Shown here one piece after another: positions 32,962-43,331 of a DNA stretch of 64,000 nt. How positions within the stretch are numbered: the first letter of the stretch is position 1; each line of letters begins with the position of its first letter. This DNA is from Xanthostigma xanthostigma. Taxonomy: Eukaryota; Arthropoda; Insecta; Raphidioptera; Raphidiidae. The position numbers were made by a program, and so were the translations under genes. The notes below the pieces were generated by a model. The model was not told the origin of the DNA and made no database searches. It was given only the letters and a program-made list of their open reading frames with translations. Location: the NCBI GenBank assembly GCA_963575645.1, contig OY754465.1, positions 2,914,001 to 2,978,000 on the forward strand, read 5' to 3'.

Positions 32962-34061
32962 CTCTCTAAACATGAATAAGTGAAATTTTTTACTAATTGC
33001 GTAAGTGAATCTGTGTTCACTTGATAATCAGTGATTTTCACAACAAATTAGTGAATTTTCACTAATAATTTTACTCTTTAAAACTGAAAAAGTGAAAATG
33101 TCACTATTTGAAATAGATCATTTCCGGAATAGTGAATTCAAGTAAAATTCACTGTCAGAATAGTGATACCTCTGATTTTATACGTATCGCTTGTGGCGCC
33201 TCCATACGGTTACTATAAATACTTATTATTATTCATGTAGAATGTTGAAATAGTGACTTCTGATTCACTTCCGGAATAGTGAATTCATGTAAAATTCACT
33301 GTCAGAATAGTGATACCCTTAATTTTATACGTATCGCTTGTGGCGCCTCCATACGGTTACTATAAATACTTATTATTATTCATGTAGAATGTTGAAATAG
33401 TGACTTCTGATTCACTTCCGGAATAGTGAATTCATGTAAAATTCACTGTCAGAATAGTGATACCCTTAATTTTATACGTATCGCTTGTGGCGCCTCCATA
33501 CGGTTACTATAGATATTTATTATTATTCATGTAGAATGTAGATCGTTCTATAGCAAGTTCCTTGTAAAGTGATAAACAAACAAGTATATAATTTATCAGG
33601 TAAGTTAATTAGATTATTTTAATTATATTTTCATAGATTAAGAGTAAAGTATTGCGGGTGTGCTATTGTTTTTTACCGATTTTAAATCATAGTCAATGAC
33701 ATAGGATCATAACCAACAATGAATTAAGGTTATGTTTTTTTTGACGCGAATTCTCTAATTTTTTATTTTGTATTCAATTTTTAATCGAAAGTAACCAAAA
33801 AATAAAGATTTAAAAAAATCTGTAATCAAAAAATTGTTGATGTCAGATGGCTCTTAATGGTCCATTTATATAATTAGTGAATTTTTATATTCACTTATAT
33901 AATTAGTGCATTTTTATATTCACTTATATAATTAGTGAATTTTTATATTCACTAATTCATATTGTGAGTATTCACTAATTCTGCGTGGTACGATTTACCA
34001 TTGACAAATAGTGAATATGCACTTGTAATTAGTGAAAAATCACTGATTCATGATTAAAGAG
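32962..34061 (+). mobile_element. AGTGAA-saturated element, complete copy
   Basis: 1100 bp flanked by TA (32960-32961 and 34062-34063). Imperfect inverted ends CTCTCTAAACATGAATAAG / ATTCATGATTAAAGAG extend about 34 bp including AATTAGTGA. Inside are three 147-bp repeats (from about 33097, 33244 and 33391), a unique middle, and three ~30-bp units with TATAATTAGTGAATTTTTAT (33873-33960). The words AGTGAA and TTCACT occur throughout in both orientations. No transposase. TA flanks suggest Tc1/mariner-like targeting, but I know no such family. Confidence 0.8.
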
Positions 34062-34211
34062 TAGTATATTTTGTGTGTAGTGTTAATTAAACGGCAATCA
34101 GTTAATACTTATATTAGCGAATAAATTATATAATTACCCGAGACGGACCTGATGTGCCGACGAAACACTCAATATTTTGAAGGTCATGAACCTATCCGTA
34201 TAATTTATACT

Positions 34212-34460
34212 CTAGAATGGTAATTTCCTAAATACATAAAAATAAAATAAATCTGAATGAAAATTACTGAGTGGTACAGAAACCGGGAAACACGAGAAAC
34301 GAACAGTGATAAAAATGTTAAATTGCCGTTGATACATATAATGCGTAGAATATTTCCAAATACAATTCGCGGCCATATTTGTCAGATACATGTTTTGTAC
34401 ATGTATCACGTAGTTACAGTGTATCACAGAAGTAACCGCAACATAAGACTAGACTTATAG
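34212..34460. other. Overlapping frames, no gene supported
   Basis: Frames of ~70 codons overlap on both strands here. Neither resembles a known family; probably chance. Confidence 0.4.
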
Positions 34461-34536
34461 CCCCCTTTCATCCCGCGATTTCGTCCGTTTTTTTGATTCG
34501 GCGATAGATTTTTTTGCATCATATTGAAATCCACAC

Positions 34537-34905
34537 TAGCGGTATGTGTTCTATTATCCCGAGTTCGAACCGAGCTTCGTTCATACAAGAGGTTATATCT
34601 AGGTTAATTTCGCAGGCAATTCATTCAAATTGAAGCTTTTTGTAAAGGGGAGATTCTGTTCTATAAAACAGAACCATTTTTAGGTCGATTCGAGTTCATA
34701 ATCACTCCTAAAATTGTAATTGAAAATCTCGTACAGCAGTTGTTGGTTGGTCTATACGTACGTATGTACGCACGTACGTCCGAGCTCTATAGGTCGCAAT
34801 TTTGACCTGATCGCCTTGGTTTATATTTTATTCAGACTAGAACCCTATTTAAATTACTAAAAAGCGTTCAATAGTTTAATTTTTATACTGAACGTCTGTT
34901 TTTTC
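34537..34905 (-). repeat. Dispersed repeat family K, right arm
   Basis: Inverse copy of 32215-32605, starting CTAGCGGTATGTGTTCTATT and passing through a CGTACGTATGTACGCACGTA run. Together the two arms bracket the 32962-34061 element at 1.9 kb spacing. Confidence 0.6.
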
Positions 34906-35643
34906 ACTTTTCTTGAAAAACTTGTTCTGCAAGTTTTATTTGATTGTTCCATGTTCATAATTGAATTATTTGCTGACGGTTTGATCGATTTTGACAAAAT
35001 GTGGCACACTACACTCAAACATAAAGTATTGAGTAGTATTTGTATCATACTGTGTTGAGAAATCAACCCTGCCGAAGCAGCGGGTAATGGCTAGTGCTTA
35101 AAGAGATTCCGCGTAGATTTCAACATTACTGGATTTTTTTGTAATTTTTCAGTGAACACTTAAGCTTGGTACGTTATTTATGAAAGACACTGTATAAAAT
35201 ATATGCTGCATATTTCGGACCATTTTAGGAGTGAAATAAAAAGTATTTTTCATTTATAAAATGCGAATAACGTACGAATTCAATGGTTGGGTACAACATT
35301 ATGCTTGACCCTAATTAGACTGACTTTTTAAAAATTTTGTAATATAAGTTTATATATTTTTCGGCAGATTAGTTTTATTTCTAATTAATTAAAGTAGACT
35401 TTTTGTTTGTTTTTTTTTTTAATTTATGCCGTATATAATTCTGTACCTGGATAAAGAAATGTGAAAGAAATGACGCAATATCACAAGTTAATAAAATAAA
35501 CGGTTACATGTTTGCCTTTTAATATAAATAGATAGAAAAATATACAATAAATTTAATAAAAATAATATGTAACAAAATAATATTGTATGAAATTGTTCCG
35601 AAATGCTTCAAAAGTATAGTATATTTTTTACATTTTATAGAAT
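34906..35643. other. No feature recognised
   Basis: AT-rich with a short T-run. A GGGTAATGGCTAGTG phrase near 35085 recalls the CCCGCGACTTCG-type repeats. Nothing else seen. Confidence 0.4.
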
Positions 35644-35950
35644 AGAATAGTTCTTTATTTGTAGAGCCAAGTATGGATACCGTCGTCAAAACAATTAGAT
35701 AAAAAATAAAAATATATCTGAGATATTATAAGGCACAGTTCCTACAAGATGTGCTTTTAAATTTTTTTTAAACTGACTGCCTTTGAGACATTTTATTTCT
35801 TGCGGTAAGGAGTGAAACATTTTGAGCCCTGTATAAGAGACTGATTTCTCAAAGAAGGCTGTTTTATGTTTAAGAGTTATCTGTGTGTTGCGGGTATCAT
35901 AATTATTTGGCTCTTTAACGCCAAATGAGTCATACCTGGTCATTTCTTGT
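35644..35950 (-). pseudogene. Non-LTR RT C-terminus C
   Basis: Minus-strand frame 35943-35695: MTRYDSFGVKEPNNYDTRNT, FFEKSVSYTGLKMFHSLPQE, QFKKNLKAHLVGTVPYNISD and a stop. Same C-terminal pattern as at 36730 and 24885. It is followed by a short 3' UTR and a (TTCTA)n tail at 35638-35650 on the same strand. 5'-truncated; no RT core. Confidence 0.8.
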
Positions 35951-36195
35951 TACTTGATAAAAAATAACTCGAATAAAAGGACTGAAATTTTATAGTCGTG
36001 AGATTTAAATATTTATTAATACATAAAACTTAGACTGCGATAGAAGGATTCTTGACATTTCCAGACTAAATATTTGTAAATTGCGTTTTAGAGTGGATTT
36101 TTTTGCGATAGTGACATTACAAAAACTTCAAACGAAAATATGTTTCCTACCGAACTTTCTTTCTGTATTTTCTGTCATTATAATTTATGTGCCTA

Positions 36196-36370
36196 AATTT
36201 CTTATATGACAAAGATTTTCGAGGAGTATCTCTTTCCTATAAGGAGTGTCTTTTGATGTAACTTTTCCAGTATTTTATTATGTGTTGGTTCATTGCTTCT
36301 TCTAGCTGTTGTAAGGATTGAGAATAATCTTTTACCTAAAGAACGTCTTCTTATGGAACATCGGAACGGC
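36196..36370 (-). other. Unrecognised 56-codon open stretch
   Basis: The minus-strand frame reads RPFRCSIRRRSLGKRLFSIL, TTARRSNEPTHNKILEKLHQ, then KTLLIGKRYSSKIFVI and a stop. Composition is more protein-like than chance frames nearby, but there is no ATG at the start and no family that I recognise. May be a decayed transposon or exon piece. Confidence 0.2.
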
Positions 36371-36389
36371 CGATTTTTTTTAATTTCAA

Positions 36390-37320
36390 TTTAGTTCCGA
36401 AACTATAAAGTGTATAGATAAAAATGTTTGCAACAAAACTTTCTTGTAAAGATAAATATGATAATAAACCGTTTTGAAAAGGTTACCATTATTATTCAAA
36501 TCTTTGATTAACGTCTCATTACTCTTCAATAAATAAAATAATCGATAATTTCATTTATACCATTACTGTTTGGGGTGCTTCTATAGAACGAGATAGAGTT
36601 TTCATTATTCTAAAGAAAATTTTAAGAATAATATTTAACAAAGGAAGTAGAGAGTCATGTCGTCAACTATTTAAAGCAAACAAAATATTAACATACTACG
36701 GGATTTATGCTCTTGAACTGCTTACGCAGATGCATAACCTACATTATTTCAGTAAATTAAACGAAAAAAATAAATTTTATTTCACACGACCTACCAAAAC
36801 CTCTATTAAGCATAATACAACATTTTTTGAAAAAAGTCCTATATATATTGGCTATAAAATCTACTCAAATCTACCGGATGATATTAAATCTAGCAGTATC
36901 ACCATTAATTTTAAAAAACGTTTGAAAAAGTACTTTTTAGAATCTGTGCCTTATGATCTAAATGATCTTTTATTGTAATGTATTTTATATTTTTCGACGA
37001 TTTGTATCCAATTTGGCTACACAAATGTAATTAATAATAATACTATACACTTTTGCACATAATTGTGTATTTTACAATCAAAATTGTTCTATGTATAATG
37101 TAGATGCATATCTTAATATCTAATGTATATTTTTTTATCTGCGTATTTTCTTGCATTTTGACTTGTCATATTCAACTTGTATTGACAACATGACCAATAA
37201 AACATTATTATTATTATTATATAAAAAAACAACGTTATAGCATATATCCCGTCTGCGCATGAGCCGATTTTCCCCATAAACAATAGGGCTCTTTATATTA
37301 GCCATATACTTTTATTCTAT
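36390..37320 (-). repeat. Dispersed repeat family E, split by a retroelement
   Basis: 36390-36496 and 37222-37320 are adjacent in the uninterrupted copy at 38545-38955 (...ACCATTATTAT joined to ATAAACAACACCGTTATAGC). The insertion between them is 36497-37221. Confidence 0.75.
36497..37221 (+). pseudogene. 5'-truncated non-LTR retrotransposon D, chimeric 5' end
   Basis: Coding from about 36541 to 36978: NFIYTITVWGASIERDRVF, SCRQLFKANKILTYYGIYAL, FFEKSPIYIGYKIYSNLPDD, RLKKYFLESVPYDLNDLLL, stop. The W-G-x-S and S-C-R-x-L-F-K-x-x-K-I-L-T words mark the CR1/Jockey group. The 3' end is AATAAA plus (TTA)n at 37203. The first ~45 bp (36497-36540, CTTTGATTAACGTCT...) match the terminus of the foldback unit at 38345-38500, not a LINE. 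Confidence 0.8.
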
Positions 37321-38180
37321 ACTGAGCATAGGAATAAAATCGCAATCGAAATATTTGGGTGCAAACATATACTTCTGTCTTTTTTACGCCGTAAGCACTA
37401 GCGTATCCAGGAGTACAAAACAAGCACGGGGAACCCGGCTTAAGAAATTTCTAATTTGCCCCCTCCTGGGTCAAAAGCTGGGTACGCCCATGTTAACATC
37501 ATAGAAAAAGGCAAAGTTTTTGAAACAGAGATACTTTATTCAGATTGAGTGCAAGTACATCAACCAATCCTTTCATCGGAGAAATCAGGGAATTACATCG
37601 AAGAAAGAGACGCAGATATATTTTCGATACGCTTTGTTGCGTTCACTCACCGCACATTGAGTAGATAGGCAATGATTCATATAGTTAATTAATAGATATA
37701 TGATATTAGCCTATTAAACATCCTCCTAAAATTCGGTGTCAATCCGCTGATCCGTTTGATCTGTATCGTGTAACGAAAAAAAATATTGCAAAATTTTGTA
37801 AAATGAATTTTGACTTAATTTAATACCATTCCGATAGTTTTGAGTTTGGAATGAGACGAGCCCATTACATAACGTAATGAATTTCAATTGAGACAGAGTA
37901 CGGTTCTGGACGTGGTCAGTGACTGACAAGAATAAGAGCATCGAACAGTGCTGGCAGAGCGGAGCAGAAAAGCAGCATAAACTATTTTCTTTTTATTTGA
38001 AGTTGTGTCACGGTCTCATATAAAAATGACTAACATTACTCAAGATGAAATCCTTTCGGTTTGCCAAATTCGGGCTTGTATACTAGTGTTCGCGTACGGG
38101 GGACACTATGTCTTGTTCACTCAACCGTGCACTTCTTAATTTGAAACTTAAATACTTTTAAAAGCAAGTTATATACAGTG
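37321..38180. other. No gene; family E trace near 37730
   Basis: TCCGTTTGATCTGTATCGTG near 37753 is a decayed piece of family E. A 71-codon reverse frame over it (37726-37941) is a shadow. Otherwise nothing recognised. Confidence 0.45.
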
Positions 38181-38490
38181 TTCAAATAAATAAAATTGTC
38201 GACCAATTTTTCTCAGACCAATATATTGACAAATAACAAATCAATACAACATAAGATGACGTTTCGATCCGGCTTTCAAACATCATCATTCGTGTAATTA
38301 GATAATAATTAATAATTTAATGCTAATTAATTTTTATATTTTTCTGAAGAAGTTTCAAAGCCGGATCGAAACGTCATCTTATGTTGTATTGATTTGTTAT
38401 TTTTTATTTTGTCAATATATTATTGGTCTGAGAAAAATTGGTCGACAATTTTATTTATTTGAAGAATTCTATTCAGACGTTAATCAAAGA
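38181..38490. repeat. Long inverted repeat, GAAACGTC-type
   Basis: Arms 38181-38287 and 38345-38463 pair almost perfectly; each holds GTCGACCAATTTTTCTCAGA and GACGTTTCGATCCGGCTTT or the inverse. The right arm continues to GACGTTAATCAAAG (38474-38487). Fragments occur at 17085-17165 and 36497-36540. Paired termini with GGATCGAAACGTC recall Penelope-like element terminal sequences, but no RT is present. Confidence 0.65.
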
Positions 38491-38544
38491 TTTTAATTAT
38501 ATACAGTGTGTTACTGGTAACAGTGAATTATTGTATTCTACTAG

Positions 38545-38955
38545 CTACAAAAAAAAATTCCAGACAATTGGGCGACGGGACCATTCCAACTTCAAAAATG
38601 TTGACATTTGATTATAATAAAGAAAAGAAAATTTCTGATATCGTGTGAGGTGACGCGGGTAATGGCTAGTATTCAATATGATATTTGCTATTCGTTGCCA
38701 TGGTAACCTACATAATATGTTCCACGTCATGTAAAAATTAATCAAAGCATGCCGAACTAGTTTATTTCTGACAGATCCATAAAACAAAAGAGCAAGTGAT
38801 TTTTTTTTATTTTCAAAATATTTCCGAAACTATCAAGTTTAGAAAAAAATATTTTTAACGAAACTTTCTTGAAAAAATAAATAGAATAATAAGCCGTTAT
38901 GAAAAGTATACCATTATTATATAAACAACACCGTTATAGCATATATCTAAAACTA
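38545..38955 (-). repeat. Dispersed repeat family E, uninterrupted copy
   Basis: Reference copy for the Helitron empty site (TGTTGACATTTGATTATAAT at 38599-38618) and for the retroelement insertion site (38925-38945). An 80-codon reverse frame is a shadow. Confidence 0.8.
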
Positions 38956-39556
38956 ATCCCGATTTTAATTTTAAATGCAATTAGTTTTCAAATTAGTAAG
39001 TGAATAATTTTTTTATTATAAATATAATATTAGTGTTCCCCGTATAAACACAATGTTTATATTTTATATAGGACGTATATTTGTAAAGACAGGTATATAT
39101 CGTTACATATACATGATATTATACAGAATAAATGCATCTACAGGATGAAAAAGTTTGTTTTTACCAGACTTACCAATGCACGCTTTGTTGTTTAAAGTAA
39201 TTTCTGGATTGTTGCAGTATACAAACCCTTTTAAATATATTTCTATATTGTTTGAAAGCAATATTTGGCGTATATATTTTATCATTTAGCTACTCTAAAT
39301 GTTTATTCCACTATGATTTTTTACAAACGGTTTTACTAAAAAAAAAACGTTAAAAACCACATTTTTTTAGATCTTTTTAAAATTCCTCTTAATATCTCTT
39401 TTATTATAGAAGCTATGGAGTATGGGTGTTCCAAGATATTTTAAAGTTGTGAGAAACGCGCGTATATCAATTTTCAAAAAGTCCGAGAGATTACAGAATT
39501 TGATCAAAAATCGTATTTTTATGCCTTAAAAAACTAGGAAAATCGAAATCTTTTAT
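38956..39556. other. No feature recognised
   Basis: AT-rich; a 60-codon reverse frame at 39103 has no family resemblance. Confidence 0.4.
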
Positions 39557-39865
39557 TGTAACACCACGTCGGCACTGGTGTACCCTGGTAGTCATGTAGA
39601 GAAACAGAGGCAAGATGGCAGCGGAGCGTATGAACTAGGAAGTAGTGTTCATGTTAAAAAACTTAAATTAATAAACGTGTTCAATTAAATAATATTCATG
39701 TTACAAACTTACTTTAATAAATATGTTGAATTAAATAATATTCATGTTACAAACTTACTTTAATAAATATTTGAATTAAATAATATTCATGTTACAAACT
39801 TACGTTAATAAATATGTTGAATAAAATAATAATAATTGTTACAAATTGGCTCCCAACGTGGGGCC
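39557..39865 (+). mobile_element. LTR plus primer-binding site of an LTR retrotransposon
   Basis: TGTAACACCACG...ATAATTGTTACA (39557-39843, 287 bp) has the TG...CA boundaries of an LTR with inverted TGTAACA / TGTTACA ends. It is followed after 3 bp by TGGCTCCCAACGTGGGGCC, which looks like a tRNA primer-binding site as in Gypsy or BEL elements. Inside the LTR, 39650-39840 is a ~47-bp tandem array (TTAAATAATATTCATGTTAC in each unit). No gag-pol and no second LTR are present, so only the 5' end survives. Confidence 0.75.
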
Positions 39866-40064
39866 CAGTTTGTTTTTCAAGTTGAGAGCGTTTATAGAAA
39901 AAAAACTACACCGATTTCAATGAAATTAAAATAACATAAGTTGCGTTTCTTTAGTTATACACCTTCGATTTAATCCCACATTCTGTATAAATCCAAGTAC
40001 ACGAGTTTTAGAAGAGTGCAAATGGTATTGAAAGCAGTGCAATCCATTTCATCTTATATGCACA

Positions 40065-40497
40065 CTAGCGGCCCGCTCCGGTTCGTCCGAATTTGTAAAC
40101 TGCTTCTTAAAGACGATAGATATAATTCTGCAGAATGTATTTCGTTTGCGGCCCGGCGTCTGAACTACTAGCTTTGAGCAAATTCTACCAGCTTTGCTTC
40201 TGAACTAATAGCTTTGAGCGAATTCTATCAGATGTCGCCACTTGGTGCTAAAACAGTTTTTTTTTGTTTGCTTCTGAACTTATAGCTTTGATTAAATCCT
40301 ACGAGATGTCGCTACATGTTACTAAAACAGTTTATTTTCACAAAACACCGTAATTTTGTACAAAATATTTAATAAAATCTATCGTATAGCGTAAGATGGA
40401 CCAAGCGAGACACATTTACAAAATGTCATTAAAATCGGTTCAGTAGTTTCGGAGATTAGCGCGGACGAACATCGTGACACGAGATTTTTATGTATAT
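40065..40497 (+). repeat. Dispersed repeat family L, longest copy
   Basis: Starts CTAGCGGCCCGCTCCGGTT and ends near GAGATTAGCGCGGACGAAC plus ATCGTGACACGAG. The middle repeats TAGCTTTGAGCRAATTCTA two or three times. It abuts the palindromic element at 40494. Confidence 0.7.
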
Positions 40498-40640
40498 ATC
40501 GCCGGGATATTGTCAAACCCGTGATATTATAATTTCACTTAGTGAAATTATAATATCACGAATCTTTGTCAATCGTGATATTGTAATTTCACTAGTGAAA
40601 TTACAAAATCACGGATTTGACAATATCCCGGCGATATATA
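40494..40640. repeat. Nested double palindrome, about 147 bp
   Basis: Outer arms ATATATCGCCGGGATATTGT and inverse enclose two further palindromes: GTGATATTATAATTTCACTT with its inverse (40521-40559), and GTGATATTGTAATTTCACTA with its inverse (about 40574-40613). Almost every base can pair. Looks like a small MITE made of stacked inverted repeats. TA-rich ends hide any target duplication. Confidence 0.8.
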
Positions 40641-40915
40641 TAAAGATAGATATATGTAGGTGATTTTGCTCCTTATCGGAGAATCTCGTTAGAGATTCTC
40701 TTCTGTGCTAAATTCCGCACATCTCTAACAGATTCTTATACATTGATTTTGTCTCTCTCTCATATAACGCCGTGTATAAAAGGCCACTTCTGAGTTTTAT
40801 AGTTCTGTGACCACGTGACTTTCGTCTTACCAAATTTTCGTATCACCCATATAGTACTTCTATACGACAATAAGAGCGATATACTGTGACCGCCCGGTAG
40901 CCGAATAAAATTATA

Positions 40916-41492
40916 CTAGTGTGACCTGTGCGAATTATTCGCACTAAATAAGTATAATAATAATCACTTTACAAAATTATTTTTTAAATATGATTGCAGG
41001 TATTCAATTCGTTTCTAATTTTGCACACTGCTTATAACGTTCTTCTTTTTGTTGTATTACAATATGAAGCTCAGATGACAAATCGAAGAAATATTTTACT
41101 AAAATTGTCATACAGAGGCGCAAGTAGCAAAAGCGTTGAGCTAAGCCGTCAGATGGCATCATGCAGCATTGCTGTGACGTTGTTCAGCGTTGCTCGCTGT
41201 TTCAAAATTATAGCCGTCAGATGGCAGTATGCAGTATTTACAATATGAAGGTCAGATGACAGATCGAAGTGTTGACGTTGTTTCAAAATTAAAGCCGTCA
41301 GATGGCAGACGTTGTTCAGCGTTGCTGTATTTTAATTAATTTACAAAAACAAAAGCAATAATAAATTTTTTAGTTGTCGATGTCAGTAGAGCAAGCAATT
41401 ATCTGTAAAATGATATATAATTTACGTGGAGAAATTGTGTGGTTTTTTCTAAAAAGGGAGGCAAACATCTTAACCTTAACGTATATATATGA
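40916..41492 (-). mobile_element. Non-autonomous Helitron, copy 3
   Basis: On the minus strand it begins TCATATATATACGTTAAGG after an A, and ends GGTCACACTAG before a T, with the GTGCGAATAATTCGCAC hairpin. 577 bp. The 84-codon plus-strand frame at 40994-41248 is the counterpart of the one in copy 2 and is antisense to the element. Confidence 0.93.
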
Positions 41493-41858
41493 TACGTTAC
41501 GTTTCTTTGCTTTTGCTAGTAGATCGTCGATACAGTCTGTATAAATAACAAACAACTGTGTACGTAGCTGAGAAGCAAGCAAATGGCGTAGAATGCAGTG
41601 CTTAGATAAACTTTATCTTGTATAATATAACGCTACTATGTGTACCTTCCGTATATATTATAGTCAAGACACGCAGATATTTGTGTATGACTGTTGACTT
41701 GTTTCGGTGGCACCGCAAACGTTCGTTTTGTACAACGCCGGTATAACCTAACATAAACCACACGCAGACAATCCGCCAAACACAACACACACTTTACAGA
41801 GTGTCTATAAGACAAGGTCGGCCTTAAACTCTGGTTTCCTAAGATATTGGTACTGTAA
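41493..41858. other. No gene supported
   Basis: Two short reverse frames (41370, 41602) have no family resemblance. No repeat recognised. Confidence 0.4.
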
Positions 41859-42477
41859 TCTATACTAATATATAAAGCAGAAGAGTTTGTTTGTTTGTTT
41901 GTTTGAACGCGCTAATCTCAGGAACTGCTGGTTCAAATTGAAAAAAAAAATTTTTGTTGGATAGCCTATTTATCGAGTAAGGCTATAGGCTATATAATAT
42001 CACGCTACGACCATTAGGAGCGGAGCATTAATGAAAAATGTTGCAAAATGTATCTCAAAAATAAGCTTTTATTCAGGTGAAATGTACTAACTAAATATAC
42101 TCATATTAGCGGTATGCGTACACAACGTCGGATGGCTCAATCGGTAGAGCATGCGACTGTCGATATCAGGGTCGTGGGTTCAAGCCCCACGTTGGGCGTA
42201 AAAATTTTTATTTTTTTTTATCTTCTACATTGCTTTCTTCTAAGGCTTACATTTAAATTTATTTTAATTTTAAATTAATTAATAAAAAAAAAATATTAGT
42301 TTAAAAGAGTATAAATACTGCTTTTTATCGACAAAAGCTTTTGAACGGTAACTCTGATCATCATGAAATTTGGACACAACATTCATCTCGGTAAACTAAG
42401 ATGAATGTGTATACTCATATTCCTCCCTTCCTCATTCGTTCTTTTACATCCGGGTGAAACCGGACGGGACCGCTAGT
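41859..42477 (-). repeat. Composite repeat with tRNA-Lys-like segment, copy 2
   Basis: Reverse orientation: begins TCTATACTAATATATAAAGC, contains TGAACGCGCTAATCTCAGGA and ends CGGGACCGCTAGTA. The tRNA-like part is at 42127-42198 on the plus strand, so it keeps the same orientation relative to the repeat as in copies 1 and 3. Confidence 0.75.
42127..42198 (+). pseudogene. tRNA-Lys-derived sequence, degenerate
   Basis: GGCTCAATCGGTAGAGC (D-arm) and GTGGGTTCAAGCCCCAC (T-arm) are intact. The anticodon arm (GACTGTCGATATC) has an extra base and has lost CTT. Not functional. Confidence 0.7.
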
Positions 42478-43323
42478 ATTACCTATAGATAGATAGATGG
42501 ATACTTGATTTACATTTTACCAAAATTGGTATGTAAAAAGTCAAGTAAAACTTTTAACGTTATAGTATAGATTTTAGATATAGGAATATCCATTGAATTC
42601 GTAATCTTAAAAAATCCTAAACTCTTGAAAATGTTTTCCAGTGCGCTGAATCCGAATATGACAATATTATTTTATACAGGGTGACACCATTACCGAGTTT
42701 TATCTTTTTTTTCTATTTCTAAAAAAAAGCACACAAGTTGAACATGGAACATGTTTGTGAATTCAATGGATATCCCTATATCTAAAATCTCGCTAAACAC
42801 ATTTGTAGCTAAAAATCTATTGGTTTTTAGGCTATGCGCCCATGGACACTTATTCTTGGTGACTTATAAACTATAAAATAAAACCATTTTCGATCAATTT
42901 AACCGCGAACCAAATCCCATAAGGTTTGTGCAGGATCCTTCAATACTTTCGTAACAAAATAACTTTGATTTTGAAACGAACTGCGACAGACCGTTTGTAC
43001 GGAACTCTCGGTGCGCGGGTCCGGCTCGCACTTGACCATAGTTTTAAAAGCTCGATGGTTTAAATATAAACTGACTTTCTGAACACGCTGTCATTTAAAT
43101 ACTGATTTTACGAACAATAATGAAGTAATTAAGTTCGTTTTTGATCGATACCTGTAATTTGATATTTAAACCTGTAATAAATGTTGCATGATTCTTAACA
43201 TTGCTTTTGTCTGTTATATTCCATTCTTCGAACACAACTTTATTCTTATTAGGTTTTAGATTATGAAGCCGTACTGCAAATTTAATTATCAAATATATCT
43301 ACGTGGGTGAACTGTACATAGAT
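42478..43323. repeat. No gene; inverted repeat and a common short motif
   Basis: 42567-42602 and 42763-42795 are inverse copies of TAGATATAGGAATATCCATT-type sequence (about 32 bp each). TGTACGGAACTCTCGGTGCG at about 42989 recurs at 61060 and is, as I recall, frequent in lepidopteran DNA. No exon seen. Confidence 0.5.
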
Positions 43324-43331
43324 GTAGATAC

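Noticed and set aside
38345-38378. Hammerhead ribozyme in the GAAACGTC repeat
   Set aside because: CTGAAGA and CGAAAC words are present, but helix II between them does not pair in the standard way. Kept only as a weak hint for Penelope-like origin.
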